Shown: positions 6,132 to 12,090 of the stretch, one piece after another
How positions within the stretch are numbered: the stretch's first letter is position 1
Layout: every line of letters begins with the position of its first letter
Assembly: GCA_900555925.1 (NCBI GenBank)
Contig: USMU01000045.1
Coordinates: forward strand, 1-15,313
Origin: an uncultured Clostridium sp.
GTDB taxonomy: Bacteria; Bacillota; Clostridia; Christensenellales; Borkfalkiaceae
Direction of reading: 5' to 3'
DNA length: 15,313 nt
Translations under genes and position numbers: made by a program
The notes under the pieces: model-generated
Told to the model about the DNA's origin: nothing
The model's input: the letters and a program-made list of their open reading frames with translations, nothing else
The model's database searches: none

Positions 6132-8051
6132 TTATATCAAGATTCTGCCCTGCTTGGAATTGAGCACGTTGAGAATACGGACTTCGTTGCCCGTGTTGGC
6201 ATCTACATAGATGAAATAGGTGTCCTCTTCCTTATAGGTGCACACAAACTCGTAAGCGGCAACTTCTTTTCCGTCTACGGGTATGACCGTAAGGCGGGAC
6301 GCTTCCACGTTCAGGTTTTTATTGAGCTTTTCGCGGGCTTCGCCGAGGGAAATCTTCGTGTTCGGCGCAGACCTGCTGCGGTGATTTTTCAGGAACGCGA
6401 CGGCGTCGAAACCGACGACTTTGCCCTTTGTCTCGCAGACTTTTACCTTGACCATATCGGGATAGTATACCGCGCCCGACTGTTCATAGGCGAAATTGAA
6501 CGTGACCTGCGTTCCGCTCTCGTTTACCCATACGGCCGTCATATTTTCATAGCCGAGGCCCGAAAGATATTCTTCCGCAATCGCCTTGGAGCGTTCGAGG
6601 TCGAAATTCTTTTCGGTGCAATCTTCATAGAAATCGAAGGATATTAACGCACCGCCGTTTTTGGCGATCTGCGCAAAGAGCTGTCTTTCATGGTCGTCTT
6701 GCAGGAAAAAGTTATATGCCTGCATATTCCCGGAAATCGTTTCTCCCGCATAGCCCGTGCTGACGATCGAATAATCCTTGAAATATTCGAGACAGAGCTC
6801 TTCTGCACGCGAGGAAGAAATTTCTTCCTGCTTTTCCTGTTCTGCACTGTCTTTATTTTCCGTGGATTGTTCCGCGAAAGGTCCCGATTCTTCTTTATTC
6901 TCTTCGAGAGTTGCGTTTTCCAGCGTCTGGAAGCTCTCAAATACGCGGTTGCCCTTCTTCTCCTTCATGAAGGCCTGCATGTCTTTATCCGTCATTTCCA
7001 TGGCCAAACGGTTGAGCTCTTCCCTCACTTTATGATTGGTCTGGTAAAGCTTTTCCAAGCGCGCAATATCCGATTCCGTCAGTCTTTCGCCGTTCCCGAG
7101 CTTATTGAGAAGCGTCTGGGAAGCATCAGCCGTGCGGTTGATGAAAGACGTGACGTTCGCATCCGAATGGCTGTCGATGGGGAAACGTTCGAGGCTGCTT
7201 TCTGCAAGTCTCGTCTGCACGAGAAGGTCGGTGAGCAACCGGCTCTGCTGCACGGGGCTCGCGGAAACGCGGACTTTATTGAGATCCGTGTCTACGTTTT
7301 CCATAATCCCGACCAGCTCGTACAGCGTTCCGCGATAAGAGCCCGCCATTGTACCGTTCATTTCCGACATATGGATGGCTCCCAGCGTAACGACCGCCGT
7401 CATCGCCAGCGTGACTACGCCGAGGGAAATCACCGCCGCCAGCCACCCGCCGAAACCGGGCGTCCGACGAGTTTCTCTTCTATGCTGCTTATCCCGGAGC
7501 TTCTGCTCGCGCTTTTTCAGGCGGGCGTCCCGCTTTTCCAATTTCAGATTATACGCTTGTTCGCGTTTCTGTTTTTTGAGCGCAAGCTTTTCCGCGCGCT
7601 CCTTCTCTATCCTCTCTATCCGCTGGGCCGCCGTTTCGCTGCGCAAAAGTTCGCGGCGGGCAAGGCGCTCCGCTTTCGCCTGCGCGCGCTTTTCCTTCAT
7701 TTTTGCGCGATGCTCCTCGCGCTTCGCTTTCATTTGAAGGCGTTTTTCTTCCTGCTTCGCCTTTCTCGCGGCTTTCAGCTCCGCCTTTTTTGCTTTGCGC
7801 TGTTCTTTGGCGATCGCCGCGTCCACGCGCTTCTTTGCGGCGGCTTTTTCTTTCTCTTCCTTGCTTCTCGCCGCTTTCTTTTCCTTCTTTCCGCTCTTTT
7901 TTACCGTCACCGTCTCCTTCTTGGTCACGACTGCCTTGGGCGAGCTTTCTCCCATAGTTTCTGCCTTTACCTGAGCGCGCTCGGAAATGTTCTCCACTTT
8001 CTCCGCTCCCGAAGACGTGTTTTTCGCAATATTGTTTTCTTTCTTTTCCAT
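6132..8051 (-). CDS. ypeB: YpeB-type germination protein with a long charged N-terminal extension
   Basis: YpeB is a spore membrane protein required for stability and localisation of the cortex-lytic enzyme SleB. The 639-residue product has four parts: a cytoplasmic region 1-200 made almost wholly of Lys, Arg, Glu and Ala, predicted to be one long helix or coiled coil; a membrane segment at about 202-226; the YpeB helical region (GTLYELVGIMENVDTDLNKV from 241, SLERFPIDS near 286); and, after an acidic low-complexity linker (380-412), PepSY-like YpeB domains to the end. Bacillus YpeB is about 450 residues and starts almost directly with the membrane segment, so the extension is unusual. AAGGAG lies 8 nt before the start. 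The gap to sleB is 27 nt, so the two are one operon, as in many spore formers. Confidence 0.9.
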   Translation of the reverse strand: MEKKENNIAKNTSSGAEKVENISERAQVKAETMGESSPKAVVTKKETVTVKKSGKKEKKAARSKEEKEKAAAKKRVDAAIAKEQRKAKKAELKAARKAKQEEKRLQMKAKREEHRAKMKEKRAQAKAERLARRELLRSETAAQRIERIEKERAEKLALKKQKREQAYNLKLEKRDARLKKREQKLRDKQHRRETRRTPGFGGWLAAVISLGVVTLAMTAVVTLGAIHMSEMNGTMAGSYRGTLYELVGIMENVDTDLNKVRVSASPVQQSRLLTDLLVQTRLAESSLERFPIDSHSDANVTSFINRTADASQTLLNKLGNGERLTESDIARLEKLYQTNHKVREELNRLAMEMTDKDMQAFMKEKKGNRVFESFQTLENATLEENKEESGPFAEQSTENKDSAEQEKQEEISSSRAEELCLEYFKDYSIVSTGYAGETISGNMQAYNFFLQDDHERQLFAQIAKNGGALISFDFYEDCTEKNFDLERSKAIAEEYLSGLGYENMTAVWVNESGTQVTFNFAYEQSGAVYYPDMVKVKVCETKGKVVGFDAVAFLKNHRSRSAPNTKISLGEAREKLNKNLNVEASRLTVIPVDGKEVAAYEFVCTYKEEDTYFIYVDANTGNEVRILNVLNSKQGRILI

Positions 8052-8078
8052 GCTTTTAACTCCTTTTTATGGTCCGAC

Positions 8079-8870
8079 TCAGATAGCGAAAACGTGTTTA
8101 CCGATAACGGTAATCGTTTCGCGAGTGAAAATCCAAGAACTCGTCGCAATGGCGGGATTATAATAATACAACGCCCCGCCCGTAGGGTCCCATCCGTCTA
8201 CGGCGTCCTGCGCCGCGCGCATTGCCTTCTCATTGGGCGTTAAGTTGATCTGACCGTCCGATACCGCCGTGAAAGCATGCTTTTGATAAACGACTCCGGA
8301 AATCGTGTTGGGAAATTCCGGACTTCTGACGCGGTTGAGTATGACCGCTCCGATGGCTACCTGTCCCGTATACGGCTCCCCTCTCCCCTCGGCATAAATT
8401 GTCTTTGCAAGGAGATACAGGTCGGAGCTGGTAAACTCGGAAGGCTTAGAATTCTGCGTCTGGTTCATGAGTACGTTATACGAATCGTTCATGCCCAGCG
8501 CGCGGAAGGTCGCCGCGCCTACAATACCGTCGGCGGTGAGTCCGTTCTTTTTCTGGAACGCGATAACCGCAGCCTTGGTACCGGCGCCGAAAATCCCGTC
8601 GGGTTCTCCTTTATAATATCCCCACTGTTTCAGACGGCGCTGGACTTCCTTTACCTCGCCTCCTTTGGAGCCGGGTTTGAGCACGGCCGCCCATTCGGCG
8701 CCGCCGAATGCGTTATTATCTGCCTCGACGAGCGCGGAGTTTCCCGCCGCCGTCTCCCACACCGATCTATCGGCGCGAGGACTCGCGGGCAGAGCCGCGG
8801 CAATGGCGGATATCGTTCCCGTCAACAGTATCGCGGCAGTCAAAGCACCCGTTTTAATAAACTTCTTCAT
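8079..8870 (-). CDS. sleB: Spore cortex-lytic enzyme SleB
   Basis: SleB is a lytic transglycosylase that cuts muramic-delta-lactam-containing cortex peptidoglycan during germination. The 263-residue protein has a signal peptide (MKKFIKTGALTAAILLTGT, cleavage near residues 24-26), a type 1 peptidoglycan-binding domain at about 64-127 (GSKGGEVKEVQRRLKQWGYY, then DGIFGAGTKAAVIAFQ) and the SleB/Hydrolase_2 catalytic domain at about 150-263. The catalytic Glu is E161 in IYAEGRGE, and ALYYYNP near 233-239 is typical of the family. AGGAGG lies 7 nt before the start. It is followed closely by ypeB, its usual partner, and preceded by spoIIR in the same direction. Transcription by the forespore factor sigma-G is expected from the family, but I could not identify a convincing sigma-G promoter in the 85-nt upstream gap. 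Confidence 0.94.
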   Translation of the reverse strand: MKKFIKTGALTAAILLTGTISAIAAALPASPRADRSVWETAAGNSALVEADNNAFGGAEWAAVLKPGSKGGEVKEVQRRLKQWGYYKGEPDGIFGAGTKAAVIAFQKKNGLTADGIVGAATFRALGMNDSYNVLMNQTQNSKPSEFTSSDLYLLAKTIYAEGRGEPYTGQVAIGAVILNRVRSPEFPNTISGVVYQKHAFTAVSDGQINLTPNEKAMRAAQDAVDGWDPTGGALYYYNPAIATSSWIFTRETITVIGKHVFAI

Positions 8871-8955
8871 GATAAATCCTCCTGTTTATGTAGGGCATCT
8901 GACGGCGGTCGAGTGATTTTAAGAGTTTCGCTTTCCGATTCAATCGTTTTTCAAC

Positions 8956-9498
8956 TTAATGTCCGGCTTTCCAGCGGTCGATGATTTCCTTTATTTTGCT
9001 TTTATAGATGACGTTATCGCCCGGCTGTCCCGCAAAGCAGAGCGGCGGATAGACGACGCACCACCAATTATCGCCCGTACCCGTTCCGAGAGCGAGGATA
9101 AGAGCCTGATAGACGCCCGCCTCCAGCGTATATTCTCCATAGACGCGGGTGGGGAACTCCTCTTCCGTCAAACGCGCTTTCGCGCCGTAGGAAAAGCCGT
9201 GAGCCCTTAAAACTTCGTCGGCACAGCGTTCTATTCCGGAAAGATTTTCGTTCATGAGGGATATGGCCTCTTCCTTCGTTTCGGCTTCCGCAACCAGCGG
9301 CGTGAGAAATTCCACGACCGCGTCCCGCACGATATATTTAACGGCCTGATCCTCTCCCGAATTGGAATTAGCGCGGATATGAATGCGCAAATATTCCGTA
9401 TTCGCAGAAGCCGAACCCCCGAAGCCTCCCATACACAATCCGATTGCCGACAAAATTATTATGCCTGACATTAAAAAAGTTATGCAAAATTTTTTCAT
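8956..9498 (-). CDS. spoIIR: Stage II sporulation protein R
   Basis: SpoIIR is the secreted forespore signal that activates the SpoIIGA protease in the mother cell membrane, which then processes pro-sigma-E. The 180-residue protein starts MKKFCITFLMSGIIILSAIG, a signal peptide or membrane anchor. The conserved SpoIIR body follows: YLRIHIRANSNSGEDQAVKY with VRDAVVEFL, a middle part ending in EEFPTRVYGEYTLEAGVYQA, and GDNWWCVVYPPLCFAG near the C-terminus. I chose the ATG at 9498 because GGAGG stands 10 nt upstream; a longer TTG start at 9522 would place that ribosome binding site inside the gene. It precedes sleB by 85 nt. In Bacillus spoIIR is sigma-F controlled; no clear sigma-F promoter is visible to me here. 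Confidence 0.94.
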   Translation of the reverse strand: MKKFCITFLMSGIIILSAIGLCMGGFGGSASANTEYLRIHIRANSNSGEDQAVKYIVRDAVVEFLTPLVAEAETKEEAISLMNENLSGIERCADEVLRAHGFSYGAKARLTEEEFPTRVYGEYTLEAGVYQALILALGTGTGDNWWCVVYPPLCFAGQPGDNVIYKSKIKEIIDRWKAGH

Positions 9499-9604
9499 AA
9501 AAAAATAACCTCCGCTTTTCAAAGGGCGGAAAACTCGTCCGCGCCTTTCTTTATACGGAAGTTATTGACGGCTTTGAAATAATTTATACCTTCACGAATA
9601 CATT

Positions 9605-10111
9605 TTATTTTTCTGCCTCTGTCCAACGATGCTCGTGGAGCTCCCCTTTGTCCGTAAGCCCGCGATAATCCGTCTGACGAAGCGCCTCATATACCGCTAC
9701 GGCCACCGAATTGCTCAAATTCAATGAACGGGCCTCGGAAAACATCGGAATCCTCAGACATTCGTCGGGATGTCTTAAAAGCAGCTCCTCGGGAAGTCCT
9801 TTCGTCTCCTTGCCGAATACGAGAAAATCTCCGTCGCGGAAGGAGGCGTCGCTATGGCGAGTCCGACCCTTGGTCGTGAAATAGAAAAAGCGGGAGTTCG
9901 GAAATTTCGACTCCAATTCCGCAAAACTGTCATAGTAAAAAATTTCCAAAAGGTGCCAATAATCCAGCCCCGCGCGCTTTAAGTATCTATCCGAGACCTC
10001 AAATCCCAAAGGACGCACAAGGTGCAGTCTGCAACCCGTCGCCGCACACGTGCGGGCAATATTTCCCGTATTCTGTGGGATTTCGGGCTCCACCAAAACG
10101 ATGTTGAACAT
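9605..10111 (-). CDS. trmL: tRNA (cytidine/uridine(34)-2'-O)-methyltransferase TrmL
   Basis: TrmL is a SPOUT-class (SpoU family) enzyme that uses S-adenosylmethionine to methylate the 2'-OH of the wobble nucleotide in leucine tRNAs. The 168-residue protein has the three SpoU motifs: NTGNIART (14-21), LVFGKETKGLPEEL (97-110), and IPMFSEARSLNLSNSVAVAV (121-140), which forms the knot and binds the cofactor. Its short length, with no added RNA-binding domain, is normal for TrmL. AGAGGT lies 8 nt before the start. It is divergent from rubrerythrin, and the two upstream regions overlap. Confidence 0.94.
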   Translation of the reverse strand: MFNIVLVEPEIPQNTGNIARTCAATGCRLHLVRPLGFEVSDRYLKRAGLDYWHLLEIFYYDSFAELESKFPNSRFFYFTTKGRTRHSDASFRDGDFLVFGKETKGLPEELLLRHPDECLRIPMFSEARSLNLSNSVAVAVYEALRQTDYRGLTDKGELHEHRWTEAEK

Positions 10112-10191
10112 AATCGATTACCTCTGATTGAATCTATTTTACCGAAAAATCGCAGGTATTTAAGACCGCGCGCTCTAAGTTTCGGCGCCTT

Positions 10192-10206
10192 TTATTATCC
10201 TTATAT
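10192..10206. promoter_or_regulatory. PerR-box-like sequence upstream of rubrerythrin
   Basis: TTATTATCCTTATAT matches the PerR box TTATAATNATTATAA at 11 of 14 defined positions. It overlaps a possible plus-strand -10 (TATATT at 10204-10209), although no good -35 precedes it. It also lies next to the trmL -10 on the other strand. The region is AT-rich, so chance is possible; the case rests on rubrerythrin being a classic PerR target and perR being in the window. Confidence 0.45.
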
Positions 10207-10235
10207 ATTTTACTCCGATTTCTCGAATTTGGCAA
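10207..10235 (-). promoter_or_regulatory. trmL promoter
   Basis: The minus strand reads TTGCCA (10230-10235), 17 nt, TAAAAT (10207-10212). The predicted transcript begins about 90 nt before the trmL start codon. Confidence 0.65.
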
Positions 10236-10290
10236 GCATTGGAAGGAACTTTCGAGCATGAAAGAAAAAATGCGGGACATACTGAATAAC

Positions 10291-10305
10291 GAAGGCGGTG
10301 CCTTC
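10291..10305 (+). other. Small hairpin just before the rubrerythrin ribosome binding site
   Basis: GAAGGC (10291-10296) and GCCTTC (10300-10305) form a perfect 6-bp stem with a 3-nt loop. The GGGAG ribosome binding site (10306-10310) starts directly after it. This placement may affect translation of rubrerythrin from 10321; the effect is inference. Confidence 0.4.
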
Positions 10306-10320
10306 GGGAGATTAAATAAC

Positions 10321-10917
10321 ATGCAATTTGAACAGACAGAAACTTTCAAAAATCTTGCCCGCAGTTTTGCGGGAGAAAGTCAGGCAGGTATGCGCTATCA
10401 GCTCACGGCGAAACTTGCCATGCAAGAAAAACTGAAAACCCTTTCCGATGCGATCAAAACGATAGCGAAAAATGAAACGTATCACGCGAAACGCTTTTTT
10501 GAAATGCTTCAAGAAAAAGCAGGCAGCAAAGACAATATCGTTCTGGACGCCGGATACCCTTTCCATGCGGGCAGTTTAATTGACGGACTTCGTTTTGCCG
10601 CGATTGACGAAAAAAGCGAATCTACGGAGATTTATCCGAAATTTGCCGAAACGGCTGAAAAAGAAGGCTTTAAGGACGTCGCGGCTCTCTACCGTATGGT
10701 CGCCGAAGTGGAAAAACAGCACAATATCATTTTCAACTATCTCTATGAGGCAGTAAAAAATGATACGCTCTATAAAAACGATTCACCCATTCTCTGGGTG
10801 TGCAGCGAATGCGGCTATATGCACGTAGGTACAGAGGCCTGGAAAATTTGTCCCTTATGCAAGGCAGACCAGGGTCACGTAGAGTTGCATTTGCCCTTTG
10901 AAGGCGTCAGACTCTGA
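10321..10917 (+). CDS. rbr: Rubrerythrin (peroxide reductase)
   Basis: Rubrerythrin reduces H2O2 to water in the cytoplasm of anaerobes. The 198-residue protein has a four-helix di-iron domain (about 1-145) with E19 in AGESQAG, E52 and H55 in NETYHAKRFF, a second set of Glu residues in STEIYPKFAETAEKEG, and E131/H134 in AEVEKQH. A C-terminal rubredoxin-like iron site follows, with CSEC (161-164) and CPLC (177-180). I chose 10321 because the family normally begins near MxFExT..., and GGGAG lies 10 nt upstream. An in-frame ATG at 10258, with AAGGA 10 nt before it, would add 21 unusual residues and remains possible. The upstream PerR-box-like site fits induction by peroxide. The two tiny genes downstream are probably on the same transcript, as no terminator is visible between them. 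Confidence 0.93.
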   Translation: MQFEQTETFKNLARSFAGESQAGMRYQLTAKLAMQEKLKTLSDAIKTIAKNETYHAKRFFEMLQEKAGSKDNIVLDAGYPFHAGSLIDGLRFAAIDEKSESTEIYPKFAETAEKEGFKDVAALYRMVAEVEKQHNIIFNYLYEAVKNDTLYKNDSPILWVCSECGYMHVGTEAWKICPLCKADQGHVELHLPFEGVRL

Positions 10918-10979
10918 TTTCGATAAGCAGAAACACCGCTTTCGTAAAAAATCAAAATAAAAAAGGAGATTAAAAAATC

Positions 10980-11102
10980 ATGAAAAACAAAAACAACAAT
11001 CAGAACAAAAACTACAACAATTCCCAGAACCAGAACAAAAATTGCGGCAACAAGAACTGCAATAAGAACAAGAACAACAATGAAACCCAAAACTGCGACT
11101 AA
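10980..11102 (+). CDS. Asn-rich 40-residue protein with three cysteines
   Basis: The product is MKNKNNNQNKNYNNSQNQ and continues with almost only Asn, Lys, Gln and Cys (NCGNKNCNKNKNNN), ending NCD. About half the residues are Asn. AAGGAG lies 11 nt before the ATG, a usable if slightly long spacing. It follows rubrerythrin by 62 nt on the same strand with no terminator between them. The composition is far from that of neighbouring genes, and the reading frame overlaps the next one by 23 nt. I know no function. The three Cys could bind metal or form disulphides. It could also serve only as a leader that delivers ribosomes to the next frame. Confidence 0.55.
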   Translation: MKNKNNNQNKNYNNSQNQNKNCGNKNCNKNKNNNETQNCD

Positions 11103-11244
11103 ACGGAAAAGCTCGCATTTTGCGCCCACCAAGAAGGCTACGGCTCTCACCGATATGCACTCGGATACGGACGTAAACGGCAGTTATACGGGAACGCCCA
11201 AAAACTCGCGGGAAATTCCCGTTCAGGACGCGGACGACCTGTAA
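11080..11244 (+). CDS. 54-residue protein with acidic SYTG...DADDL tail
   Basis: The product starts MKPKTATKRKSSHFAPTKKA (basic) and ends in an acidic tail with DVNGSYTGTP and PVQDADDL. It begins inside the end of the Asn-rich gene, in the +1 frame, and has no ribosome binding site of its own. Translation would have to come by coupling or by a +1 shift from the Asn-rich frame. The tail looks like a constrained motif and not like random sequence. I have an impression of similar tails in small clostridial proteins but cannot verify it. A later ATG at 11155 gives a 29-residue product that is nearly all tail. Function unknown. Confidence 0.5.
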   Translation: MKPKTATKRKSSHFAPTKKATALTDMHSDTDVNGSYTGTPKNSREIPVQDADDL

Positions 11245-11271
11245 AATTACAAAAAGAGCTCTTCAAATAAT

Positions 11272-11310
11272 TTTCTTTTCGTTCTTCCGCGACGGAAAAA
11301 CGAAAAGAAA
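11272..11310. repeat. 12-bp stem hairpin between convergent genes
   Basis: TTTCTTTTCGTT (11272-11283) and AACGAAAAGAAA (11299-11310) are perfect reverse complements. Inside, TTCCG (11285-11289) pairs with CGGAA (11293-11297) around a 3-nt loop. There is no clear T-run after it on the plus strand, so it is not a textbook terminator. It stands directly before the bidirectional terminator at 11318-11351. Confidence 0.6.
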
Positions 11311-11311
11311 G

Positions 11312-11352
11312 CGAAAAAACAGAGGTATAGCCGAAAGGCTATACCTCTGTTC
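11312..11352. terminator. Bidirectional terminator, 15-bp perfect stem
   Basis: AACAGAGGTATAGCC (11318-11332) and GGCTATACCTCTGTT (11337-11351) form a perfect 15-bp stem closed by GAAA. On the minus strand it is followed by TTTTC (six T in a row counting the stem end), ending the zinc-ribbon gene. On the plus strand TTCTTT gives a weaker ending for the rubrerythrin transcript. Confidence 0.9.
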
Positions 11353-11362
11353 TTTAAGACGT

Positions 11363-11905
11363 TCAGAAATCATCGTCGCGGCGCTTCTTTTTGCCGCCCG
11401 ACTTCGGCGTGGGAGCATCGTCGTCATCGAACGGATCTTCCTCGTCGTCATCGTCTTCGTCATCGTCGTCGGGATAATAATCGTCCGCCGATACGTATTC
11501 GAAATCGTCGTCCTCCCGTTTCCCTTCTTCGCTGTCGTCGTACTCGTCGTCCTCGTCATCTTCCTCATCGTCTTCAAATTCTTCGTCGGAAAGCGGTATC
11601 CCCAAATCCTCCACGTCGTCGTCGAGATAGCTCCTCCACGCATCGTCTTTATCGGGATCGTCCGTCTCCTCTTCCTCGTACTCCGTCTTCTTCTTGCACT
11701 CGTCGCACATCGTCTCTCCGACGCGCATGTAGTTCTCGCCGCAGATGGGGCAGAGTTCCGTTTCTTCCGTCTCCTCCACCTCTTCCAAATCGTCCGCAAA
11801 AGTCTTTGCCCCCTGCATTTCTTTCAGGCATACGTCGCAATACTCCTGCGTATCCGCGTCGATAAAATTTAATTCGCATCTAGGGCATAATACGTATCTT
11901 GCCAT
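11363..11905 (-). CDS. Double zinc-ribbon protein with hyperacidic tail, function unknown
   Basis: The 180-residue protein begins with four CxxC pairs: C7/C10 and C23/C26, then C52/C55 and C67/C70 (LCPICGENY). These form two zinc ribbons joined by a Glu-rich linker (about 38-50). Residues 72-165 are dominated by Asp and Glu, with runs such as DDDDEDDDDEED. The end is short and basic (SGGKKKRRDDDF). No signal peptide or membrane helix is present, so it is cytoplasmic. Zinc ribbons with acidic tails occur in proteins that bind nucleic acid or basic partners; I cannot assign a function. GAAGGAG lies only 3 nt before the ATG at 11905, a tight spacing. It has its own promoter and terminator, so it is a single-gene unit. 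Confidence 0.85.
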   Translation of the reverse strand: MARYVLCPRCELNFIDADTQEYCDVCLKEMQGAKTFADDLEEVEETEETELCPICGENYMRVGETMCDECKKKTEYEEEETDDPDKDDAWRSYLDDDVEDLGIPLSDEEFEDDEEDDEDDEYDDSEEGKREDDDFEYVSADDYYPDDDDEDDDDEEDPFDDDDAPTPKSGGKKKRRDDDF

Positions 11906-11963
11906 AAACTCCTTCCCTCATTTCGTTTATTTTTTATCGGCTCCTTCGCCGCGATTTTGCTAT

Positions 11964-11992
11964 ATTATATTAAGATTTTCAGAGTTTGTAAA
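11964..11992 (-). promoter_or_regulatory. Promoter of the zinc-ribbon gene
   Basis: The minus strand reads TTTACA (11987-11992), 17 nt, TATAAT (11964-11969), giving a leader of roughly 50 nt. An A8T8 tract at 12023-12038 lies about 30 nt upstream of the -35 and could act as intrinsically bent, UP-like DNA; that last point is inference. Confidence 0.82.
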
Positions 11993-12044
11993 CTGTTTTT
12001 CACGCATTTTTGAATATTTCGCAAAAAAAATTTTTTTTCGGCGC

Positions 12045-12080
12045 AAAAAGGAGCCGCTTCCCCTCGAAACGGCTCCTTTT
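12045..12080 (-). terminator. Terminator of the lipoprotein gene
   Basis: AAAAGGAGCCG (12046-12056) pairs with CGGCTCCTTTT (12070-12080) around a 13-nt loop. On the minus strand it ends in a T-run followed by GCGC, and lies 11 nt past the stop codon at 12091. Confidence 0.88.
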
Positions 12081-12090
12081 ATCTTTTGCA

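Noticed and set aside
6690..8243. Long plus-strand open frame of 517 codons opposite ypeB and sleB
   Set aside because: It is a shadow of the Lys/Arg/Glu/Ala codons on the minus strand: its product is an unlikely Phe/Leu/Arg-rich string, and the minus-strand frames have clear families and ribosome binding sites.
8871..8955. Sigma-G promoter for sleB
   Set aside because: TGAATC occurs, but no CATNNTA-like -10 stands at the right distance; the call would rest on expectation alone.
9499..9522. TTG start at 9522 for spoIIR
   Set aside because: It would place the GGAGG inside the coding sequence and add a non-typical peptide before the signal sequence.
10875..11150. Hydrophobic minus-strand frame that looks like a membrane protein
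   Set aside because: It is the antisense of Asn and Lys codons (AAC/AAT read as GTT/ATT), which automatically gives Val/Ile/Phe. It overlaps the end of rubrerythrin and has no ribosome binding site.
12023..12038. A8T8 palindrome as an origin or protein site
   Set aside because: It is a single copy without flanking motifs; at most it is bent DNA upstream of the zinc-ribbon gene promoter.
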